Source: Acetothermia bacterium UBA7521
GTDB taxonomy: Bacteria > Bipolaricaulota > Bipolaricaulia > Bipolaricaulales > Bipolaricaulaceae
Direction: 5' to 3'
Assembly (NCBI GenBank): GCA_002479455.1
Contig: DLNB01000014.1
Span: 7,161 to 17,878 of the forward strand
Length of the DNA: 10,718 nucleotides
The translations under genes were made by a program, and so were the position numbers. The notes under the pieces were generated by a model that worked only from the letters and a program-made list of their open reading frames with translations, was not told where the DNA came from and searched no databases. Positions 1-6,737 of the stretch are shown one piece after another (position 1 is the stretch's first letter; each line of letters opens with the position of its first letter).

Positions 1-91
1 ATTTCCCCGCCGATCCCGCTTCTGCCCCCCACGCCGGGGCCAGCGAGAGCCCGAGCATCAGGAACAGCGCACACACCATTGACCGTTTCAT
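1..91 (-). CDS. Secreted protein, N-terminal fragment (runs off the window)
   Basis: Only the first 30 codons are present; the gene continues beyond the left edge. It begins MKRSMVCALFLMLGLSLAPA and continues WGAEAGSAGK, a textbook signal peptide: a basic start, a hydrophobic core of about 14 residues and a probable signal peptidase I site after AWG-A or WGA. The single Cys lies inside the hydrophobic core at residue 7 and is not a lipobox. The start is supported by a perfect AGGAGG about 6 bases upstream (98-103) and a TAGAAT -10-like box further up. The gene diverges from hutU. Function cannot be judged from this fragment beyond export across the membrane. Confidence 0.75.
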   Translation of the reverse strand, partial: MKRSMVCALFLMLGLSLAPAWGAEAGSAGK

Positions 92-117
92 CTTCCACCT
101 CCTAGTGGACAGGCGTC

Positions 118-123
118 ATTCTA
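118..123 (-). promoter_or_regulatory. Putative -10 box for the left-edge secreted protein
   Basis: On the minus strand this reads TAGAAT, five of six matches to TATAAT. It would place transcription start near 111, leaving a leader of about 20 bases that just contains the AGGAGG site. No convincing -35 hexamer is found 16-18 bases further up, so the call rests on the -10 and its position. Confidence 0.35.
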
Positions 124-153
124 CACGACCTGCCGCGCTTGGGGCGAATGGCC

Positions 154-182
154 TTTACGGAAGCGGTCGTTCGTTCTACCAT
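154..182 (+). promoter_or_regulatory. Putative promoter for hutU, giving a leaderless or near-leaderless mRNA
   Basis: TTTACG (154-159) and TACCAT (177-182) are separated by 17 bases; each matches four of six consensus positions. The expected transcription start, 6-8 bases after the -10, is 188-190, which is the hutU start codon itself. No Shine-Dalgarno-like purine run precedes that ATG, which agrees with a leaderless message. Both hexamers are only moderate matches, so the promoter is a proposal. Confidence 0.35.
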
Positions 183-187
183 CACCA

Positions 188-1888
188 ATGACAATGGAGG
201 AGACGGAGAACGTGCGAACGGTGCGGGCACCACGGGGAACGGAGATTTCCTGCAAGGGTTGGCTCCAGGAGGCCGCCCTGCGCATGCTCATGAACAACCT
301 CGACCCGGAGGTCGCCGGGGATCCAGCGCACCTCATCGTGTACGGAGGCACGGGGAAGGCCGCCCGGTCGTGGGAGGACTTCGACGTCATCGTCCGCTCG
401 CTCCGCGAGCTCGAGGGAGACGAAACCCTCGTCATCCAGTCCGGCCGCGCGGTGGCCGTGTTTCGAACCCACGAAGACGCCCCGCGCGTGCTCATCTCCA
501 ACGCGATGCTCGTTCCAGAGTGGGCAACGTGGGAAGCGTTCCGCGAGCTGGAGCGCCTCGGCCTGACCATGTACGGCCAGATGACGGCCGGGTCGTGGAT
601 CTACATCGGGACGCAGGGGATCCTCCAGGGGACCTACGAGACCCTCGCCGAAGTGGCGCGGCAGCATTTCGGGGGGGCATTGCGCGGGAAGCTGGTCCTC
701 AGCGCGGGACTGGGGGAGATGGGAGGAGCCCAACCGCTGGCGATCACGATGAACGACGGAGTGGGTCTCGTCGTGGAGGTGAACCCGGCGAAGATCGAGC
801 GCCGCCTGGCGCTGAAACAGCTCGACACGTGGACCGAATCCCTCGACGAGGCGCTGAGCACGGTGCGCGACCATGCGGCGAAAGGCGAACCGATCTCAAT
901 CGGGCTCCTTGCCAATGCGGCCGACGTGTACCCCGAGCTCCTGCGCCGGGGCGTGGTACCGGACGTGGTCACGGACCAAACTGCGGCCCACGATGCGCTC
1001 GTCGGCTACGTCCCGGGAGGGATGACCTACGCCCAGGCCGTCGCCCTCCGGGAGAGGGATCCCAAGACGTACATCGAGCGCTCGTACGCCTCGATGGTCC
1101 GCCACGTTCAGGCGATGGCGAAGATGCAGGAGAGCGGGGCGGTGGTCTTTGACTACGGGAACGCCCTCCGTGCTCAAGCGGAAAAGGGCGGCCTCGCCCA
1201 TGCGACGGCGTTCTCGTTCCCCGGCTTCGTCCAAGCCTACATCCGGCCCATGTTCTGCGAGGGGAAGGGCCCGTTCCGCTGGGCCGCGCTTTCTGGCGAC
1301 CCGGACGACATCCGGCGCACGGACCGGGCGATCCTCGACCTCTTCCCTCACGATGTACCCCTCCGGCGGTGGATTGAGAACGCTCAGGCCAAGGTTCGGT
1401 TCCAGGGCCTGCCGGCGCGGATCTGTTGGCTGGGATACGGCGAACGGGCAGAGGCAAGCCTGGTCTTCAACGACCTCGTGCGGAACGGAGCGGTGAAGGC
1501 GCCGATCGTCATCGGTCGCGACCACCTCGATTCCGGGTCCGTCGCTTCCCCGTACCGGGAGACCGAGGGGATGAGGGACGGCTCGGACGCGATCGCCGAT
1601 TGGCCAGTCTTGAACGCCCTTTTGAACGCTGTGTGCGGGGCGACGTGGGTGTCCGTGCATCACGGGGGAGGGGTGGGGATCGGGAAGAGCATCCATGCCG
1701 GGATGGTCGTCGTTGCCGACGGCACGCCGGAGGCGGACCAGAGGCTGGAGCGGGTGCTGACCGTGGACCCGGGAATGGGCGTCGCCCGCCACGCCGACGC
1801 CGGTTACGAAAAGGCGATCGAGATCGCCCGAGAGCGGGGCGTTCACATCCCCCGGATCCCGATGTCGAGCGGGGCAACAGACAGCTGA
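188..1888 (+). CDS. hutU: Urocanate hydratase (urocanase)
   Basis: This cytoplasmic enzyme hydrates urocanate to 4-imidazolone-5-propionate with a tightly bound NAD+, the second step of histidine degradation. The 566 residues cover the full family length. Seen in order: the N-terminal block APRGTEISCKGW with Tyr52 in IVYGGTGKAARSWE, a glycine-rich NAD+ segment AGLGEMGGAQP at about 173-183, the family signature FQGLPARICW at 405-414 with the active-site cysteine at Cys413 (Cys410 in the Pseudomonas enzyme), GRDHLDSGSVASPYRETEG, and the C-terminal HHGGGVGIGKSIHAGM. ATG 188 is chosen because the promoter-like pair points to it; ATG 194, two codons on, is equally possible by homology. No Shine-Dalgarno is seen at either. 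No other hut gene is in the window, so hutU is either single or belongs to a scattered pathway. Confidence 0.96.
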   Translation: MTMEETENVRTVRAPRGTEISCKGWLQEAALRMLMNNLDPEVAGDPAHLIVYGGTGKAARSWEDFDVIVRSLRELEGDETLVIQSGRAVAVFRTHEDAPRVLISNAMLVPEWATWEAFRELERLGLTMYGQMTAGSWIYIGTQGILQGTYETLAEVARQHFGGALRGKLVLSAGLGEMGGAQPLAITMNDGVGLVVEVNPAKIERRLALKQLDTWTESLDEALSTVRDHAAKGEPISIGLLANAADVYPELLRRGVVPDVVTDQTAAHDALVGYVPGGMTYAQAVALRERDPKTYIERSYASMVRHVQAMAKMQESGAVVFDYGNALRAQAEKGGLAHATAFSFPGFVQAYIRPMFCEGKGPFRWAALSGDPDDIRRTDRAILDLFPHDVPLRRWIENAQAKVRFQGLPARICWLGYGERAEASLVFNDLVRNGAVKAPIVIGRDHLDSGSVASPYRETEGMRDGSDAIADWPVLNALLNAVCGATWVSVHHGGGVGIGKSIHAGMVVVADGTPEADQRLERVLTVDPGMGVARHADAGYEKAIEIARERGVHIPRIPMSSGATDS

Positions 1889-1896
1889 ACGGCGCT

Positions 1897-1915
1897 CACC
1901 GCGGAGAACGCGGAG
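1897..1915 (+). repeat. Short GC-rich repeat copy after hutU
   Basis: CACCGCGGAGAACGCGGAG lies 9 bases after the hutU stop, in the 54-bp gap between convergent genes. It resembles the left half of the repeat at 10083-10116, sharing ACCGCGGAG and a second CGCRGAG unit, but is shorter and diverged. An adjoining GCGGA-GCG-TCCGC mini-hairpin has no T-run, so it is not a convincing terminator for either gene. Confidence 0.4.
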
Positions 1916-1942
1916 CGTCCGCTCGGGGTTGAGAGATAAGCT

Positions 1943-2176
1943 CTAGCTAGGAGGGTGTGGGGGCTCCGTTCCGTCTCCATTCCTCCGCCTGGGCCGTATG
2001 TACTGCACCATTCCGATGATGCCGAGGATGAAACCCGCCAGTGTGAGGAAGAACGTGGCGAAACACAGTCCCAACGTAGTTTCGATCAGCCGCATCACCA
2101 TCAGGAACGCCAGCACAATCGATGCCACCATCATCCCGACGGCGACGAGGATCTGCGCCAGCGGGCTCCCTCTCAT
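1943..2176 (-). CDS. Small two-helix membrane protein, last gene of the importer operon
   Basis: This 77-residue protein has two hydrophobic segments, roughly residues 8-30 (ending in LAFLMVMRL) and 34-60 (LGLCFATFFLTLAGF and on), followed by a basic stretch RPRRR and a polar tail. The distribution of charges suggests a hairpin with the tail in the cytoplasm. The start is the ATG whose last bases form the TGA stop of the preceding ATPase gene (ATGA overlap), so translation is probably coupled. A longer in-frame reading from 2290 would overlap the ATPase gene by over 100 bases and is rejected. No family is recognised. Its place at the end of the operon suggests an accessory role in the transporter, but that is inference. 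Confidence 0.65.
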   Translation of the reverse strand: MRGSPLAQILVAVGMMVASIVLAFLMVMRLIETTLGLCFATFFLTLAGFILGIIGMVQYIRPRRRNGDGTEPPHPPS

Positions 2177-3153
2177 GTCTTGTGAAGCCAGCACTCCACG
2201 AAGTGATCCCGTGAAGGTTCGAAAGCGGGTGGAGACTCTTGTTCGCACAGGCCCTCGATCTTCACCGGGCAGCGGGGATGGAACCGGCAACCGCTGGGCG
2301 GCTTGACCAAGCTGGGAGGCTCACCCGGCGGCACATCCCGGTAGCGGTGCGCGTTTTCTGGGTCGGGATCCGGAATCGCGGACAAGAGGGCCTTTGTGTA
2401 CGGGTGGAGTGTGTTGTGGATGATCTCGTTTACGCCCGCCTTTTCCACGAGCCGCGCCGCGTACATGATGAACACCCGCTCCGAGAAGTAGCGCACGGTG
2501 GACAGGTCATGGGTGATGTAGATCACGCCCAGGCTGTGCGCGCTCTGGATTCGGCGCATGAGTTCGAGGATCTCCACCCGCACCGAGGCGTCGAGCATGG
2601 ACACCGGTTCGTCAGCCACGATGAGAGAGGGGCGAAGGATCAACGCCCGAGCGATCACCAACCGCTGCTGCTGTCCGCCGGAAAGCATGTGCGGGAACTT
2701 GCCGAGGAAGTCGCTCACCGGCAAGAGACGGACCTCCTCCATCACCTCGCGAATGCGCTGCTCACGCTCGGCGGGCGTGCCGAACTTGTTGATAAGCATC
2801 GGTTCGTTGAGGATTTTGCGCACGGTCATGAACGGGGGGAGCGCACCGTACGGGTCTTGCTGGACGAACCCGACCTGGGACCTGAGCCAACCCGCACCGC
2901 CTGCTTTGCCATCGAACTTCTGACCTCCGAAGGAGATCTCCCCTTTGGTCATGGGGGCGAGCCCGAGGATCGTCTTGAGGAGCGTGGTCTTCCCGGACCC
3001 GCTCTCGCCGACGACGGTCAGCGCTTCGCCCTTGCGCAGGTCGAAGCTGACACCATCCAGTGCTCGTACGAAGCCCGTGTGGAAGATCCCCCACTTCTTG
3101 AGCTCGTACCAGGTATGCACATCCTTTACAGACAAGAGCAATTCGTTGGCCAT
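2173..3153 (-). CDS. Peptide-type ABC importer ATPase, OppF/DppF-like
   Basis: This is the second nucleotide-binding subunit of the importer, acting on the cytoplasmic face of the permeases. In its 326 residues are Walker A GESGSGKTT (49-57), the Q-loop in FVQQDP (about 99), the signature LSGGQQQR (157-164), Walker B LIVADEP (177-183) and the H-loop His215 in YITHD. The C-terminal oligopeptide/dipeptide extension is present (HPYTKALLSAIPDPDP, then GCRFHPRCP), with four cysteines (289, 295, 303, 321) in the pattern that binds an iron-sulfur cluster in some OppD-type proteins. The start is preceded by GTAGGAAG and lies 7 bases after the stop of the other ATPase. The region around 11-28, between the first strand and the conserved ALDGVSF, carries a KKWGIFHTG insertion common in this subfamily. 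Confidence 0.93.
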   Translation of the reverse strand: MANELLLSVKDVHTWYELKKWGIFHTGFVRALDGVSFDLRKGEALTVVGESGSGKTTLLKTILGLAPMTKGEISFGGQKFDGKAGGAGWLRSQVGFVQQDPYGALPPFMTVRKILNEPMLINKFGTPAEREQRIREVMEEVRLLPVSDFLGKFPHMLSGGQQQRLVIARALILRPSLIVADEPVSMLDASVRVEILELMRRIQSAHSLGVIYITHDLSTVRYFSERVFIMYAARLVEKAGVNEIIHNTLHPYTKALLSAIPDPDPENAHRYRDVPPGEPPSLVKPPSGCRFHPRCPVKIEGLCEQESPPAFEPSRDHFVECWLHKT

Positions 3154-3160
3154 CGTCTTC

Positions 3161-4192
3161 CTACCCCTTGGCGTGCAGCCAGCACTTCACCAGTTCTCCG
3201 TGAGTTCCTACGGTGAACGTTGGCGGCTCTTGATCGCAGCGGTCGAACCGCCGCGGACAACGGGCGGCGAACCGACAGCCGGTGGGCGGGTTGATCAGGC
3301 TTGGCGGCTGCCCGGGGATGAACTCGAGCTTCTTGTCCTCACGCAGGGTGGGCACGCTCGACATCAGCCCATGGGCGTACGGGTGAAGGGGTTTGGTGTA
3401 CCCGGTCGTCGACAAGCTGTGCTCGACCAGCTGACCGGCGTACATCACCAGCACCTCGTCGGCGAGGTCGCTCGACGTCGAGATATCGTGGGTGATGAGG
3501 ATGAACCCCACTTCAAGCTGGTTCTTGATGTCTTTCAGCGCGTTGAAGATGTTGGCCTGGGTGAGCATGTCCAGGGCCGAGGTGGGCTCATCGAGCAGGA
3601 TCAGTTGGGGGCTCGTCACGAGGGCCATCGCCAGAATGGCGCGCTGCCGCATCCCGCCCGAGAGCTCGAACGCGTACCGGTGCAGGAAGTCATCCGGAAC
3701 GCCTACGATGCGGAACACCTCTCGTGCCCGTGCCAGCGCTTCGTCCTTGCCCATTCGGTGGTGGACCCGGAGTGGTTCGGCGACCTGATCCCCCACCTTG
3801 AGCACGGGGTTGAGGGCGTTCATGGCCGCCTGCGAGACCATGGACGCCTTCGTCCACCTCACCTTCTGACGGAACCACTCGTCGGACATCTTCATCACAT
3901 CGGTCCCGTCGATGTGCACCTCGCCCGAGTAGGCATGAACGTTCCGCGGCAAGAGACGCAGGAGGGCCCGGGCAAGCGACGTCTTTCCGCATCCCGATTC
4001 GCCGAGGACGGTGATGGATCGCCTCCGGTCCATGGCGAAACTGACCTTGTCCACCGCTTGGAGCACGCCGCGGGTCGTGCGGAAGTGAAGGGTCAGGTCC
4101 TTCACCCGCAGAAGAGTCCCTTGTCCCATGGGCCTATCCTCTCGTTGGGCGAGAGGGGTGTGGGTCTTGTCTGTTGCCACTTGATCGCTCAT
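3161..4192 (-). CDS. Peptide-type ABC importer ATPase, OppD/DppD-like
   Basis: This is the first nucleotide-binding subunit, 343 residues, pairing with the adjacent OppF-like ATPase as a heterodimer. Motifs are Walker A GESGCGKTS (64-72), Q-loop Gln121 in MVSQAAMNALNP, signature LSGGMRQR (177-184), Walker B LILLDEP (197-203) and H-loop His235. The C-terminal extension has HPYAHGLMSSVPTL and GCRFAARCP with cysteines at 306, 312, 319 and 337, the same four-cysteine layout as its partner. The ATG at 4192 overlaps the permease stop as ATGA, suggesting coupled translation; ATG 4130 would remove a 21-residue polar leader and is the alternative. The long open frame continuing upstream of 4192 is a shadow of the permease gene. 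Confidence 0.93.
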   Translation of the reverse strand: MSDQVATDKTHTPLAQREDRPMGQGTLLRVKDLTLHFRTTRGVLQAVDKVSFAMDRRRSITVLGESGCGKTSLARALLRLLPRNVHAYSGEVHIDGTDVMKMSDEWFRQKVRWTKASMVSQAAMNALNPVLKVGDQVAEPLRVHHRMGKDEALARAREVFRIVGVPDDFLHRYAFELSGGMRQRAILAMALVTSPQLILLDEPTSALDMLTQANIFNALKDIKNQLEVGFILITHDISTSSDLADEVLVMYAGQLVEHSLSTTGYTKPLHPYAHGLMSSVPTLREDKKLEFIPGQPPSLINPPTGCRFAARCPRRFDRCDQEPPTFTVGTHGELVKCWLHAKG

Positions 4193-5532
4193 ACGGTCCT
4201 CAATCTCGGGTTGAACACCCGGTCCAGGGCGAAGCCCACCATCGCGAACGCGAATCCCGTGATCATCAGCAGGATAGCCGGTTGGAGCACCCAGTAGTAA
4301 AGGCCTTTGTACAGCGCGGATTGGGTCTGAGCATCGTGGATGACCTTGCCCCACGTGGGCAGGATCGGGTCGCCCAGCCCAAGGACGGCCAGGGAGGCCT
4401 CCAAGAACACGAAGGCGGGGACGACGGTCACGAAGTTGGGAAGGAGCACGGGGACGATCCGCGGCAGGAGATAGCGGAACACGGTGCGGAAGTTGCTTGC
4501 CCCGTACGCCCGCGCGGCCTCGATGTACGCCGCCTCCTTCGCTTGGAGGAACATCGCCCGGTAGGTCACCATCGCCCCGCTGAAGATGCTCATCGCGATG
4601 ATGATCCCCAGCATGAGCCACAGGCTGCGCGAGTAGAACTGACCGACCATGATCAGGATCGGCAGGGTGGGGATGACCATGTTCACCTGGGTGATCCGCT
4701 GGAAGATGAAGTCCGTCTTCCCCCCGAACCAGGTGCCGATGCCGGCGAGGATGAACGTGGTCATGGTGGAGCCGACCGCGGCGAGAAGGCCGAACACGAG
4801 GGCCAGCGGGGTTCCCCACAGCAGGGCCACCGTGATGTCCCGTCGCCGATGGTCGGTGCCGGCCAGTCCGTGGACCCGGCCGTACACGACGAGCTTTGCG
4901 TTGAAGTCCCCGCCCTCCGGGACGTCCGCCTGGACGACGACCGCGTACTCCCCCTTCGCTGAGGTGCGCTGGCTGGCCGGGACGCCCATAGCTGCGTCCG
5001 AGAACAGCGCCACCTCGGGAAGGGTCCCGAACTTCGCCATGAGCTGGCCATCTTGAGAGATGTAGTAGATGTCGCTGGCGCGCATGGCGCGGTTCGTGGC
5101 GAGCGACAGCGTCTCTCCGGACGGGTTCTTCCACTGCACCGACAGCCGAGGCCGCGTGGTGCCCTCGTAGACGGCCTCCGAGAACAGGGTGACCTCCGTC
5201 GGGAACCCATCGTAGGGGTAGTCAAACGGGAGGGTGATCTGGATGCGGTTCCGTCCGTCGGGCAACGGCTCGACCACCTTCACCCCGGCATCGGCCGTGC
5301 TCACGATGACCGTGCGTGGCAGGTTGGCTGACGTGAACAGATCGAACCACGCGGGCATCGCGTTGCGGGGGTTGTCGTCCCACACCCCAGGTCCTCCCCG
5401 CCACAGGCGGATCGCCTCGCTGTACGGCAGGGCGATGAGGGCGTAGAGGGACACGAGCACGAGGATGGAGATAACCCCGATCCCGAAGATCGCCGTGGGG
5501 TAACGTCGCAGCTCCTTCAACCTGCGCAACAT
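4189..5532 (-). CDS. Peptide-type ABC importer permease, OppC/DppC-like, with large extracytoplasmic insert
   Basis: This is one of the two membrane subunits forming the translocation channel. It is 447 residues, against about 300 for usual DppC/OppC proteins. Helix 1 lies at about 13-35. A soluble stretch of about 190 residues (37-232) follows, rich in beta-type sequence (RNRIQITLPFDYPYDGFPTE, KGEYAVVVQADVPEG). The normal BPD_transp domain then begins (DITVALLWGTPLALVFG) with the ATPase-contacting EAA loop at about 338-358 (EAARAYGASNFRTVFRYLLPR), GLGDPILPTWG, and a final helix ending DRVFNPRLR. An AGAGGAGG ribosome site precedes the ATG, and only 3 bases separate it from the upstream permease stop. 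The insert should lie outside the membrane, facing the binding protein. Confidence 0.93.
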   Translation of the reverse strand: MLRRLKELRRYPTAIFGIGVISILVLVSLYALIALPYSEAIRLWRGGPGVWDDNPRNAMPAWFDLFTSANLPRTVIVSTADAGVKVVEPLPDGRNRIQITLPFDYPYDGFPTEVTLFSEAVYEGTTRPRLSVQWKNPSGETLSLATNRAMRASDIYYISQDGQLMAKFGTLPEVALFSDAAMGVPASQRTSAKGEYAVVVQADVPEGGDFNAKLVVYGRVHGLAGTDHRRRDITVALLWGTPLALVFGLLAAVGSTMTTFILAGIGTWFGGKTDFIFQRITQVNMVIPTLPILIMVGQFYSRSLWLMLGIIIAMSIFSGAMVTYRAMFLQAKEAAYIEAARAYGASNFRTVFRYLLPRIVPVLLPNFVTVVPAFVFLEASLAVLGLGDPILPTWGKVIHDAQTQSALYKGLYYWVLQPAILLMITGFAFAMVGFALDRVFNPRLRTV

Positions 5533-5535
5533 GGT

Positions 5536-6621
5536 CTACAGCCTCCTCTGGGTGCCGGCTCCCACCCGCACCCGCGGGTCGATGATGGCGTAGATGAACT
5601 CGAGCAGGAACAGGGATAGCGCGAGGAGGTAGGCGTAGATCACGTTCACACCCAGGATGACCGGGGTGTCGCTCAGGTTGACGGCCAGGATCGTCAATGA
5701 GCCGATCCCGGGCCAGTTGAACACGCTTTCCAGAATGACCGCTCCCTGCCACATCCCGATGATCAGGAACATGAACTGGGTGATGATTGTGGGCAAGGTG
5801 GGCCGCAGAATGTACCGCCGCTCGATGGCCCGCGAGGAGAGGCCCTTCGCCTTGGCCAAGTCCACGTAGTCCTCGCTGGAGAAGATGAGGAAGAACGTGC
5901 GCCGGGCGTAAATGCTTGCCAAGAGCCCGCCTGCCGCCATCGCCGCCACGGGGAGGATCATGTGGCGCAGCAGGCTTGCCGCGTAGCCGAGGGTCGTCTT
6001 GGGCGGTGGAGCTTCCACCATTCCCCCCCACGGCAGAACCCGCAACACGGCCGCGAAAATGAGGATGAGAAAGATCCCGTAGAACCAGCCCGGGGCCGAC
6101 GACGTGGGGGCAAGGGCCACCACGGCCCGGTCAATCCAGCTCCCGTACCGCCGAGAGAGGGCGAGCGCGGCGAACAGCGAGGTGAAAAAGAGGATGAGGC
6201 TGGAGGTGCCGAACAGGACCAGGGTTGAAGGCAGCCGCTCCAGGAGGATGTTCCGCACCTGTTTCGATCCGCTGTCGCTCGTCAGGTTCTCCGATCGTCC
6301 CAGGCTTAACGAGAGAGCGGTGGTCAGATACTCGAAGCTTCGCACGAGGAACGGTCTGTCGAGGCCGTACAGGCGGTACGCGAGCTCGGTCTGCCGTTCG
6401 ATCATCTGGTTCAGCTCCGACGGCGGGAGCAGCTGGTTCTCGGGGACGGCGGTCACGGCGAGTGCGACCCCCTGCCGGATCTCGCTTCTGCGCACCGTGT
6501 CCAGGTGACCGCCCATGTTCACCACGAGGACCACGATGTACAAGGCAACGATCACCGCGAAACCGAGCATCACCGCCCGGAGGATCGTGTAGCGCGTCAA
6601 GGCTAAGAGGTTCCCTTTCAT
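5536..6621 (-). CDS. Peptide-type ABC importer permease, OppB/DppB-like
   Basis: This is the partner channel subunit, 361 residues. Helix 1 (about 14-36) is followed by an extracytoplasmic segment of about 90 residues holding the family block YGLDRPFLVRSFEYLTTALS and SLGRS (about 85-110). Five more helices follow, with the EAA loop at 251-277 (DYVDLAKAKGLSSRAIERRY) and the conserved ESVFNWPGIGSL at about 299-310. It ends with the usual IDPRVRVG tail. It is somewhat longer than standard DppB (about 340) because of the region before the GLDRP block. A GGAGGGGG purine run sits about 12 bases before the ATG, a slightly long spacing. The gene is first after the intercistronic hairpin. Confidence 0.93.
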   Translation of the reverse strand: MKGNLLALTRYTILRAVMLGFAVIVALYIVVLVVNMGGHLDTVRRSEIRQGVALAVTAVPENQLLPPSELNQMIERQTELAYRLYGLDRPFLVRSFEYLTTALSLSLGRSENLTSDSGSKQVRNILLERLPSTLVLFGTSSLILFFTSLFAALALSRRYGSWIDRAVVALAPTSSAPGWFYGIFLILIFAAVLRVLPWGGMVEAPPPKTTLGYAASLLRHMILPVAAMAAGGLLASIYARRTFFLIFSSEDYVDLAKAKGLSSRAIERRYILRPTLPTIITQFMFLIIGMWQGAVILESVFNWPGIGSLTILAVNLSDTPVILGVNVIYAYLLALSLFLLEFIYAIIDPRVRVGAGTQRRL

Positions 6622-6670
6622 GACAGGTCTGTGCCCCCTCCTCTGAACGTGTCAGCAGGGAAAGATACAA

Positions 6671-6706
6671 GGGGACCGCTGGCGGTGCAACCCGCCAACG
6701 GTCCCC
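6671..6706 (-). terminator. Strong intercistronic hairpin between binding-protein and permease genes
   Basis: The arms GGGGACCG (6671-6678) and CGGTCCCC (6699-6706) pair perfectly. A second stem, GGCGG (6681-6685) with CCGCC (6692-6696), lies inside, separated by a 2x2 mismatch. Read on the minus strand, the hairpin comes about 31 bases after the binding-protein stop and is followed by a moderately T-rich TTGTATCTTT rather than a full T-run. It is likely a leaky terminator or a 3'-end mRNA stabiliser, which in many ABC operons keeps binding protein in excess over membrane subunits. Confidence 0.7.
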
Positions 6707-6737
6707 GTCGGTTCAACCTAACCGGTGGCTGTTCCTG

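Noticed and set aside
139..1152. 337-codon plus-strand frame overlapping hutU
   Set aside because: It is very rich in Arg, Gly and Pro, a frame-shifted shadow of urocanase codons; the urocanase frame has its full family signature.
1909..1921. GCGGA-GCG-TCCGC hairpin as a bidirectional terminator between hutU and the importer operon
   Set aside because: The stem has only 5 pairs with a 3-base loop and no T-tract on either strand.
2945..4297. 450-codon plus-strand open frame across both ATPase genes
   Set aside because: It is antisense to two ATPases with all motifs in place and spans the gap between them; it shows no recognisable protein features.
4193..5134. Upstream extension of the OppD-like ATPase frame to 657 codons
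   Set aside because: The added part is an alternative frame of the permease gene. The ATPase homology begins only after the ATGA junction at 4192.
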